From Gracilimonas sp. (lineage in GTDB: Bacteria > Bacteroidota > Rhodothermia > Balneolales > Balneolaceae): a stretch of 64,000 nucleotides of DNA. Positions 17,502-23,674 of this stretch are shown piece after piece. A program made the translations under genes and the position numbers. Every line of letters begins with the position of its first letter. Position 1 is the first letter of the stretch. The stretch lies in the NCBI RefSeq assembly GCF_017641085.1, contig NZ_JAEPPI010000001.1:1116001-1180000 (forward strand), written 5' to 3'. The notes below the pieces were generated by a model. The model had not been told where the DNA came from, ran no database searches, and worked only from the letters and a program-made list of their open reading frames with translations.

Positions 17502-19010
17502 ATGGCGAGTAACGAAAGCTTCTTTTCAAGAAATCAAGACTCAATTAATGCTGTTGGACATACTCTTAACGCACTACAAAATGCAAACATAAGAGATAAC
17601 CAAAAGAAGATTGCAAAATTAAGTTTGATAAACGCGGCTTTACAAAAAGAGAATCTTGAAATAAATAAACAAAAAGTAAACCTGCTTGAAGATCAAAAAA
17701 AGTATTTTGAAGACAAGAAGAGAGAAGAAAAACAAAATGCATTTATAAAAAAATTAATGCTTCGTACAGGTCCAGAATTAGAAGATTTATCAGCATCCAT
17801 CAATACCGGTAAAGACGATAAAGATCTTTATGAAAATTATTTAGATGGGAAATTCATGCTTCGATTTATGAAAGATAATCGCGGATTAATTGAAGACATT
17901 AATTATCAGCGTTTAATAAATGATCAAGAAAAAAATCTATCAAAATTTTCTACAGAGTTAAATCTTAAATCAAAAACCTTTAAAGAATTAGTTTTTCAAG
18001 TTTTACAGGATAATGTAGAATGTCTTTATGGTTTAAATATTTTTTATGAAGCTAACCATGAAGGAAAAAATTTAGAAAGTGAAAGCTTACATGAAGCGAG
18101 TAAAATTATTTTTGAATTGCATCAGGACCCCGTTAAATCGGCAATTATCTCTGAATCATTAAGAATAATTGATAAAGAATCTCTTGACCTAAGCGGTATA
18201 AATTTTGAAGCTGAGTTCATAAAATATGCAATCAGTACCACAGGGAATATTAGTAATTATCAGTTCTACAAAGAACATGTTATTGACCAAATTGAGTCTT
18301 TAAAAAATCAAATTCAGAATAATGCCAAAAATGAACTCCGTGATTATTTAAAATCTAAGTCTGTAGATATACCCTCATTCAAAAGTCACGCTAATTTTAC
18401 AGATACTAAAATTGAAAAAGTATTATCACTAACCAAGGAAATTAGTTCTTTTTCTGAAAAAGATAATTTCACTGATGAAATTGGAAGTGATGATGTTTTT
18501 GGCCCATCATTTTTCCTAGATCACTATATGTTGTTTATCTATAAAGAAATACATCCATATTTTTGGTTGGATATAGAAAAAGTGAAAGAACGGCTTAATA
18601 GTAATTCAGATAATATGATAGAAAATCTTAAATCTATTACAGGATTAAAAATAACTTCGGCCAACTTACCATCCAAAATTGAGTATTTAAAGAAACAGAT
18701 TAAAACTTGGGAAGAAAAATATCCAGAGAACCATTTTTTTAAAAGACATAGGGTGGATAGTCAAAATCAAAGCTCTAGTTGTTTTGTTGTAACAGCAGCT
18801 ACTGGATCTTCAAATAACATAATTGTAAATGATTTTAGAGAATATAGGGATGAAACTTTGATAAAAAGTTTTGCAGGCAGAATTTTTATTTCAATTTATT
18901 ATCGAATTGGGCCATATCTAGCAAAAACTATAAATAGCAGTAATACACTTAAAAATGTTACTCTTAAATATTTTTTAATGCCTATTCATACTCTAATAAA
19001 AAAGAGCTGA
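17502..19010 (+). CDS. CFI-box-CTERM protein with N-terminal coiled coil
   Basis: This 502-residue protein belongs to no enzyme family I recognise. Residues ~40-85 are a charged coiled coil (LQKENLEINKQKVNLLEDQK). The middle is helical and low in recognisable motifs. The C-terminus from Cys427 carries the CFI-box pattern: CFVVTAATGS, then a DFREYRDETL segment and a hydrophobic AGRIFISIYYRIGPYLA. That module recurs at the end of otherwise unrelated bacterial proteins; its function is unknown. The gene is first in a three-gene cassette, 39 bases upstream of the next, and is very AT-rich compared with the flanking chromosome. Confidence 0.75.
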   Translation: MASNESFFSRNQDSINAVGHTLNALQNANIRDNQKKIAKLSLINAALQKENLEINKQKVNLLEDQKKYFEDKKREEKQNAFIKKLMLRTGPELEDLSASINTGKDDKDLYENYLDGKFMLRFMKDNRGLIEDINYQRLINDQEKNLSKFSTELNLKSKTFKELVFQVLQDNVECLYGLNIFYEANHEGKNLESESLHEASKIIFELHQDPVKSAIISESLRIIDKESLDLSGINFEAEFIKYAISTTGNISNYQFYKEHVIDQIESLKNQIQNNAKNELRDYLKSKSVDIPSFKSHANFTDTKIEKVLSLTKEISSFSEKDNFTDEIGSDDVFGPSFFLDHYMLFIYKEIHPYFWLDIEKVKERLNSNSDNMIENLKSITGLKITSANLPSKIEYLKKQIKTWEEKYPENHFFKRHRVDSQNQSSSCFVVTAATGSSNNIIVNDFREYRDETLIKSFAGRIFISIYYRIGPYLAKTINSSNTLKNVTLKYFLMPIHTLIKKS

Positions 19011-19049
19011 AATCTTATATCCTTCTTAAACTTAAATATAAATTTGATT

Positions 19050-19544
19050 ATGAGTTCTCAAAATAAGAATGATTTATTAGTTCAACTTAAGAGGGCAAAA
19101 AGTTTAGCTAACGTTCAATTATTTACCATTGAACTTCAAATTCGACGTTTACGGGATTTTGAACCAGAAGATGAAAAGTTTGTTCTTCGTTGGTGGTCAG
19201 ATTTACAATTTCTAATTTTGTCACTCACTGGCCTTAGACGTGCTGCTTCAATAGCAAATTCAAATCACAAAGTTGCACAAGCTATCAATGAATTTGATAA
19301 TAACCTTTCGGGATTAAAAGAAATGCGTGATGTTACTCAACATGTTGATGAATATGCTGTTGATAAATCAGGGCGACATAACAAAGACATAAATCGTAAG
19401 ATGCTAGAAGTTGGTTCATGGAATGATCCTATTTACGAATGGTTGGGTAAAGAGTTAAATATTGACATAGCTTATAAACAATCAATTAAGCTATTTAAAT
19501 CTATACAGGAAGCTTTTAATACGACAAGAAATGAAATCGAGTAA
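19050..19544 (+). CDS. Small helical protein with RX4H motif, middle gene of the cassette unit
   Basis: The protein has 164 residues from the ATG at 19050; a TTG two codons earlier is less likely. It is predicted all-helical with a conserved-looking core FVLRWWSDLQFLILSLTGLR and the motif EMRDVTQHVDEY, in which Arg93 and His98 form R-X4-H. That spacing is the hallmark of HEPN nucleases, but the rest does not let me assign the fold. It lies 14 bases upstream of the ADP-ribosyltransferase-like gene, so it could be its antitoxin or an accessory factor. Function unknown. Confidence 0.6.
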   Translation: MSSQNKNDLLVQLKRAKSLANVQLFTIELQIRRLRDFEPEDEKFVLRWWSDLQFLILSLTGLRRAASIANSNHKVAQAINEFDNNLSGLKEMRDVTQHVDEYAVDKSGRHNKDINRKMLEVGSWNDPIYEWLGKELNIDIAYKQSIKLFKSIQEAFNTTRNEIE

Positions 19545-19558
19545 GAATTTAAGATCAG

Positions 19559-20140
19559 ATGGAAATAGACCACCAAGAATTTTACATGAATTTAGATACA
19601 CACTTGCAAGAGGTTTATAAAAAATATAAGAATAATCCGCAGCTTGAAAACGGTTATACTTATGCATCTTACATTAATAGAGTTTTACGTGAAAATGTGA
19701 CCTTAGAATCTCAGTATGAAGATGAAATCCGACTTCTTGATCGTTTAACAGATGTTTATGCTACAAAAAAAGATCTTACTGTATATCGAACATGCTGCGA
19801 TTATACTTTCGAAAATTATATAGATAATAATGACGTATTTACTTACCCAATGTTTATGTCCGTTAGTATTTACAAAGAATATGTAGCGAAAAAATTCAGT
19901 GAGCAAGATTGTAAGAATTGCTTGTTGGAAATTACTTTACCAAAAGAAACAAAATTAGCTCCATTAGAAGGACAACCAGGCGAAACAAAAGAAGAACAAG
20001 AGTTACTGTTACCGAGAAACACTAAGTTTAAAGTTATAAGCAAAGATAGAATTAGTGAAGATGAGGTTGAAATTCTAATTGGGAAATCACCATTTAAAAT
20101 AGAATTCAGTTACTTTTTTAAACTACAGAAAATCAAGTAG
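19559..20140 (+). CDS. Probable ADP-ribosyltransferase (R-S-E class)
   Basis: The protein has 193 residues. The three landmarks of the arginine-ADP-ribosyltransferase/exoenzyme fold appear in order: Arg77 in LTVYRTC, the S-x-S strand MFMSVSIY (Ser101, Ser103), and E-x-E in EEQELLLPRNTKF (Glu146, Glu148), followed by FKVI as in the family's last core strand. It would transfer ADP-ribose from NAD+ to a target or hydrolyse NAD+. There is no secretion signal, so an intracellular toxin or anti-phage effector is more likely than an exotoxin. It is last in the cassette-1 unit, immediately followed by attC1. Confidence 0.72.
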   Translation: MEIDHQEFYMNLDTHLQEVYKKYKNNPQLENGYTYASYINRVLRENVTLESQYEDEIRLLDRLTDVYATKKDLTVYRTCCDYTFENYIDNNDVFTYPMFMSVSIYKEYVAKKFSEQDCKNCLLEITLPKETKLAPLEGQPGETKEEQELLLPRNTKFKVISKDRISEDEVEILIGKSPFKIEFSYFFKLQKIK

Positions 20141-20145
20141 TGTTT

Positions 20146-20273
20146 GCCTAACAACCGCATTAACGGCGGACGCAGACGTGGCTTTGATTAAATTTATTGC
20201 CAATGATTGTTCAAATGAGTAGCCTTTTAAAAAATCATAATCCCTGCGCCGGTTATGCGGCAGACCGTTATAC
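20146..20273 (+). other. attC-like recombination site 1 (end of cassette 1)
   Basis: The 128-base site has the outer box GCCTAAC (20146-20152) and core site GTTATAC (20267-20273). The inner arms 20155-20175 and 20244-20260 (CTGCGCCGGTTATGCGG) pair as CCGCAT/ATGCGG and so on with a few unpaired bases, the layout of a folded attC with extrahelical bases. The centre is variable. Bases 20232-20251 match 21628-21647 in attC2 at 19 of 20 positions. Cleavage would fall between G and TTATAC at 20267/20268. Confidence 0.78.
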
Positions 20274-20380
20274 ACCTTTGACGCGATTATGACATTTTAT
20301 TGTCATCTAGATGACGTATCAAATCAGCTGATAAATCATGATATTTACATAAAGTTGTAACCAGATAAATAATAGAGATC

Positions 20381-20719
20381 ATGCAACTGGATAATGCCAA
20401 ACTAAAACAGCTTAGAGAATCAAATGCCTGGAGTCAGTCCCACCTTGCTGAAGTAAGTGGAGTTAGTATGAGAACCATTCAAAGAATTGAAAAAACAGGG
20501 GCTGTATCACCAGAATCAGCTAAATGTATTTGTGCTGCTTTTGATATTCAATTTGATGAGCTTTCCGTAAATGATAATTATCAGAAATCAGAGCCTTCAC
20601 TTGCAGATTTACTGAAATTTAAAGTCATGGATATAGATAAAAAAGCAGCTCTTGTACCATTTATAGTTGCGTTCATTATAGCTTATGGTTTTGCATTTTC
20701 TATGGGTGTTGAGATATAG
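20381..20719 (+). CDS. XRE-family regulator with C-terminal membrane segment
   Basis: The protein has 112 residues. The N-terminal ~60 form a Cro/C1-type helix-turn-helix (LRESNAWSQSHLAEVSGVSM, then RTIQRIEK), and residues ~86-108 are one hydrophobic segment. A DNA-binding domain tethered to the inner membrane could sense envelope state or sequester the regulator. It is the only gene in cassette 2 and lies 107 bases after the attC1 core site. Its target is unknown; neighbouring cassette genes are candidates but autonomous cassettes often carry unrelated cargo. Confidence 0.8.
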   Translation: MQLDNAKLKQLRESNAWSQSHLAEVSGVSMRTIQRIEKTGAVSPESAKCICAAFDIQFDELSVNDNYQKSEPSLADLLKFKVMDIDKKAALVPFIVAFIIAYGFAFSMGVEI

Positions 20720-20721
20720 GT

Positions 20722-20846
20722 GTATAACATCTTTAAAAAGGACATTGTCAAGAGCACATAGTTTTCCCACCGTAGATAGTACGTTCTTGTGATATCCATC
20801 AAAGGTCGTGTATTTGTTCCACCACTAATGGCATGGTCGGTTAGGC
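20722..20846 (+). other. Candidate boundary site of cassettes 2 and 3 (weak attC)
   Basis: GTATAAC (20722-20728), two bases after the XRE stop codon, is the exact reverse complement of the GTTATAC that begins cassette 2, and GTTAGGC (20840-20846) provides the next core site. The length (125) is right for attC, but the inner arms do not pair convincingly, so this may be a decayed site or a chance match. Confidence 0.45.
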
Positions 20847-20872
20847 GGCTCAATAAATCGATTCTTCTTTAG

Positions 20873-20903
20873 TTGTATTGTAAGTACATTGTAATTATCT
20901 TTG
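20873..20903 (+). promoter_or_regulatory. Bacteroidota-type promoter for the MazEF-type pair
   Basis: TTG at 20873-20875 is followed after 20 bases by TATCTTTG at 20896-20903, matching the TTG/TAnnTTTG consensus of Bacteroidota-type housekeeping promoters. The start codon of the antitoxin gene is 27 bases downstream. The promoter lies wholly inside cassette 3, so the pair would be expressed wherever the cassette lands. Confidence 0.65.
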
Positions 20904-20930
20904 TATAGATATTTACAAATAATCAAAGCT

Positions 20931-21188
20931 ATGAAAACCAAGATAATTCGTATCGGTAATTCCCAGGGAGTTCGAATTCCCAAACCCCTGATCGAAGAAA
21001 GTGGGATTACTAAAGAAATTGAAATGATTCTCAGAGACAATGAAATTATTCTTCGGCCTGCTGATATGACTCGAAAGGATTGGGAAGCGTCTTTCCAAAA
21101 AATGGCGGAACAAGGTGATGATGTTTTATTAGATCAAAAAGAGATTGAAAAACCTTCAGACTGGGATGAAACTGAGTGGACATGGTAA
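20931..21188 (+). CDS. MazE/AbrB-type antitoxin
   Basis: The protein has 85 residues from the ATG at 20931; the frame is open further upstream but the family N-terminus (MKTKIIRIGNSQGVRIPK) starts here. The N-terminal ~45 residues are a swapped-hairpin AbrB/MazE DNA-binding domain, and the acidic C-terminus (QKEIEKPSDWDETEWTW) is of the kind that wraps a MazF toxin. It overlaps the toxin gene by seven bases. It is expected to neutralise the toxin and repress its own promoter. Confidence 0.88.
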   Translation: MKTKIIRIGNSQGVRIPKPLIEESGITKEIEMILRDNEIILRPADMTRKDWEASFQKMAEQGDDVLLDQKEIEKPSDWDETEWTW

Positions 21189-21517
21189 AAGTAAAGCCAG
21201 TTAAAAGGTTTGAAGTTCATCTGATTTCACTTGATCCCACCAAAGGTTCTGAAATTAAAAAAACTCGTCCCTGTTTGATCATATCTCCTGATGAAATGAA
21301 CAAGCATATCAGAACAGTGATCATTGCTCCAATGACATCTACCATTAAAAATTACCCAACGCGAGTCACTACTACATTTCAAGGCAAGAAAGGACAAATT
21401 GTATTAGATCAGATTCGAACAGTCGATAAAAGCAGATTGATTAAAAGCCTTGGGACAATTAGTTCTTCGGCCGAAGAAAAAGTATTGAGTACATTACAAG
21501 AAATGTTTGCCCCATAA
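21182..21517 (+). CDS. MazF/PemK-type toxin
   Basis: The protein has 111 residues from the ATG at 21182; a GTG two codons earlier (21176) is possible. It matches the PemK/MazF fold: RFEVHLISLDPTKGSEIKKT, RPCLIISPDEMN, VIIAPMTST and GQIVLDQIRTVDKSRL. MazF enzymes are ribosome-independent mRNA interferases. The gene overlaps the antitoxin gene by seven bases and is followed directly by attC2, closing cassette 3. TA pairs of this type are a common stabilising cargo of integron arrays. Confidence 0.88.
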   Translation: MVKVKPVKRFEVHLISLDPTKGSEIKKTRPCLIISPDEMNKHIRTVIIAPMTSTIKNYPTRVTTTFQGKKGQIVLDQIRTVDKSRLIKSLGTISSSAEEKVLSTLQEMFAP

Positions 21518-21524
21518 ATTCCCC

Positions 21525-21669
21525 ACCTAACAAGGCGTTTTAAATCGGACGCGGACCTGCCTCAGCCGGCAGGCAGGCGGAATTCGATGGAGCTTGATTG
21601 CCAGAAATTAATTTCGCTACTTCAACCAAATCATAATCCCCGCGCCGCTTAAACGCCGGGTCGTTACAC
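21525..21669 (+). other. attC-like recombination site 2 (end of cassette 3)
   Basis: The 145-base site has the outer box ACCTAAC (21525-21531) and core GTTACAC (21663-21669). The inner arms 21534-21554 and 21640-21657 (CCGCGCCGCTTAAACGCC) pair through GGCGTTT and CGCGG blocks with extrahelical bases, as expected for attC. The segment at 21628-21647 is almost identical to attC1. A small extra hairpin, CCTGCC-TCAGCC-GGCAGG, sits in the variable centre near 21555-21580. Confidence 0.78.
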
Positions 21670-21809
21670 CCCAATTTTAAACCTTGCCAACTCTAAACCC
21701 AAATGAGGTAGTCATGCGAAATCCATTCTTACACGGTGTTGGGGGAGGTGGTTAAACCTTTTCGAGGTTCCTGCGTAGGCAGCCGTTTCTATCATCACAA
21801 AAGAAAGAC

Positions 21810-22541
21810 ATGAATAAAGCATTAGTATTAGGCGCCAGCGGTGCCACCGGTCGTTTATTGGTGAAATTGTTGCTGAACAAAGGGGTACAGGTAATCGCTT
21901 TAGTCCGGAAAGAGGGATCTCTCGCTAACATCATAGATTCCAATGGGCGATTAGATATTGTGGAAGCGGAAATATCAACCATGCAGGATCAGGAGTTAGC
22001 GCAATTACTTGCCGGATGCACTGCTGTATTTTCGTGCCTGGGCCATAATCTTACCCTGAAGGGCATATATGGGCATCCCCGGCGGTTAGTCACCGATGCG
22101 GTTGCTAAAGTGGCCAGGGCCGTGGAGCTGGTTCAGTCAGATCACCCAATCAAAATGGTTTTGATGAATACCACCGGCAACAGCAATCGGGATATACCGG
22201 AAAAGCCACCGTTTTCTCAAAGACTGGTTGTTGCCTTATTGCGGCTCATTCTGCCACCTCATGTGGATAATGAACAGGCAGCAGATTTCCTTCGAGTCCA
22301 GATTGGTCAGGATCACCATAAGCTGGAGTGGGTGGCTGTGCGACCCGATGGCCTGATTGATGAGGAGCAAGTCAGTGACTATGAAATTCATACTTCCCCG
22401 ATCAGAAATCCCATTTTTGATGCCGGACAAACCAGCCGAATCAATGTAGCCAACTTCATGTCGGAGTTAAGCCTTGATACAGACTTATGGAATACCTGGA
22501 AAGGGCAGATGCCGGTTATTTATAATCGCACGCAGGTGTAG
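21810..22541 (+). CDS. NAD(P)-binding SDR-like protein (NmrA/atypical type)
   Basis: The protein has 243 residues. The Rossmann motif GASGATG at 8-14 and the pattern VFSCLGHN, MNTTGNSN and WVAVRPDGLID are those of atypical SDRs that bind NAD(P)H (NmrA/flavin-reductase-like). No classical YxxxK is present, so a redox-sensing or reductase role is open. It begins 140 bases after attC2, but no attC-like site follows it, so I cannot say whether it was a cassette or is resident chromosome; its base composition is like the chromosome. Confidence 0.8.
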   Translation: MNKALVLGASGATGRLLVKLLLNKGVQVIALVRKEGSLANIIDSNGRLDIVEAEISTMQDQELAQLLAGCTAVFSCLGHNLTLKGIYGHPRRLVTDAVAKVARAVELVQSDHPIKMVLMNTTGNSNRDIPEKPPFSQRLVVALLRLILPPHVDNEQAADFLRVQIGQDHHKLEWVAVRPDGLIDEEQVSDYEIHTSPIRNPIFDAGQTSRINVANFMSELSLDTDLWNTWKGQMPVIYNRTQV

Positions 22542-22784
22542 TATGATATGAATTGCGATTGATCGATGGACCGAATGATCGATTTGCGATCTGTATGACT
22601 GGAAGCTTGAGCTTTGGGACTTTGAAGGAGATTTTATACAAGTAAATAGTAGTAATCGTCTCAAAAAGCCAATCCTGAACATCCTTAAATCCCATAAATC
22701 AAGGTTCACAACCGAATGCATGAATAGGATAATAAAGTCTAATTACCGCCCATTTCCCCATTCATATGATCCATTACCTGACCA
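22537..22784. repeat. Direct repeat copy 1 (includes a fragment of the racemase-like gene end)
   Basis: Apart from a diverged middle with an indel of about 20 bases, this stretch matches 23406-23674 closely: an ATCGAT-rich part, a segment around CCAATCCTGAACATCC, and the last ~46 bases of the coding end of the racemase-like gene. That coding remnant has no rest of a gene, so copy 1 is a duplicated gene tail. The 301-base gap 22542-22842 contains this repeat and a terminator and no gene. Confidence 0.85.
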
Positions 22785-22792
22785 AAAAGATA

Positions 22793-22818
22793 AGCCCCGG
22801 CAACTATCCGGGGCTTTT
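22793..22818 (-). terminator. Intrinsic terminator for the small secreted protein gene
   Basis: AGCCCCGG and CCGGGGCT form an 8-bp GC-rich stem with a 7-base loop. It is 27 bases beyond the minus-strand stop at 22843, and on that strand a T-rich stretch follows within a few bases; on the plus strand four T follow directly. It could work in both directions. Confidence 0.75.
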
Positions 22819-22842
22819 ACCATTTTAGAATTAGGATTGTAC

Positions 22843-23232
22843 TTAGCTCATAGGTACAGTACCCGGAGCAATTTGACTTCGGAAAATGGCTTTTCCATTT
22901 GGAGTGGTTACAAGGGTCCCTGGTTTTGAAAAGTAGATCACACCCTCTATTAGAACAGGAACAACATAGGTTCTTACAGCCGTAGCTTTTTTGTTATTAC
23001 CACCCAGGCAAGAAGTATCAACCCCGGTAAATTTTACAGCTACGACTCCGCCGCCATTATTGGCGATCGTTATATGAGTGTCGAATGTAACATAAGTGAC
23101 CCCATTACAGGTAAATTGATACCCATTTACATCATGCAATACCAGAGCTTGTGCAATCACATTACCAGATATGCTTTGCAGGAAAATGATACAACCTGCG
23201 ATGATTGCCAGCTTTTTTAGATTAGCTTTCAT
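22843..23232 (-). CDS. Small secreted protein, unknown function
   Basis: The protein has 129 residues and a clear signal peptide (hydrophobic core IIAGCIIFLQSI ending near VIAQA). The mature ~100 residues are rich in Val, Thr and Gly with two cysteines (in FTCNG and SCLGG), suggesting a small beta-sandwich with one disulfide. I do not recognise the family. It lies alone between the two copies of a ~250 bp direct repeat and has its own terminator, consistent with arrival by a duplication or insertion event. Confidence 0.7.
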   Translation of the reverse strand: MKANLKKLAIIAGCIIFLQSISGNVIAQALVLHDVNGYQFTCNGVTYVTFDTHITIANNGGGVVAVKFTGVDTSCLGGNNKKATAVRTYVVPVLIEGVIYFSKPGTLVTTPNGKAIFRSQIAPGTVPMS

Positions 23233-23628
23233 GTTTTGTGGATTTAGTTATTGTTATCCTAAGCATCTCACAATTGCTTTATCTTTTAAAGCAATAGACT
23301 GCTATAAACCCACTTTAGTCAAATTAAGGCTTAATATCTATGCCGGTACCCAATTTTAATATTTACCGGTATCTGAGAGTCAAAACAAGGCCAACCGCTC
23401 GCAGTTGTAGTGTGGTATGAATTGCGATAGATCGATGGACCGAATGATCGATTTGCGATCTGTATGATTGGAAGCTGGAGCTTGGTGATTAGGAGTAGGT
23501 AAGGGGAAAAGAATAAAATCCTGCTCATCCAACAAATAGTAGTAATCGTCTCAAAAAGCCAATCCTGAACATCCTTAAATCCCATAAATCAAGGTTCATA
23601 ACCGAATGCATGAATAGGATAATAAAGT
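23233..23628. other. Gap upstream of the secreted protein gene, holding repeat sequence
   Basis: About 396 bases with no gene. An 8-bp inverted repeat TTGCTTTA/TAAAGCAA at 23274-23294 lies ~42 bases upstream of the secreted-protein start and could be an operator or small stem. The right half is the second copy of the direct repeat (from 23406). Confidence 0.6.
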
Positions 23629-23674
23629 CTAATTACCGCCCATTTTTCCATTCATATGATCCAATACCTGACCA
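23406..23674. repeat. Direct repeat copy 2 (overlaps the 3' end of the racemase-like gene)
   Basis: Partner of 22537-22784, offset by 869 bases at the left and 890 at the right. Positions 23629-23674 are the genuine coding end of the racemase-like gene, so this is probably the parental copy and 22537-22784 the derived one. Confidence 0.85.

Larger units (their letters stand above)
17453..21663 (+). mobile_element. Integron-like gene-cassette array without integrase (CALIN-like)
   Basis: Three head-to-tail units are proposed: cassette 1 (17453-20267; three genes), cassette 2 (20268-20840; XRE gene) and cassette 3 (20841-21663; MazEF-type pair). Each starts with the last six bases of a GTTNNNC heptamer. 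The attC outer box at the cassette's end matches its own start: GCCTAAC (20146) with TTAGGC (17453), GTATAAC (20722) with TTATAC (20268), and ACCTAAC (21525) with TTAGGC (20841, 6 of 7). All genes point the same way, and cassette 1 is much more AT-rich than its flanks. No integrase is visible in the window. Confidence 0.75.

Noticed and set aside
21714..21755. A 13-codon open frame (RNPFLHGVGGGG) with a weak SD, upstream of the NAD(P)-binding protein gene
   Set aside because: Too short to separate from chance; no leader-peptide logic or hairpin after it fits attenuation.
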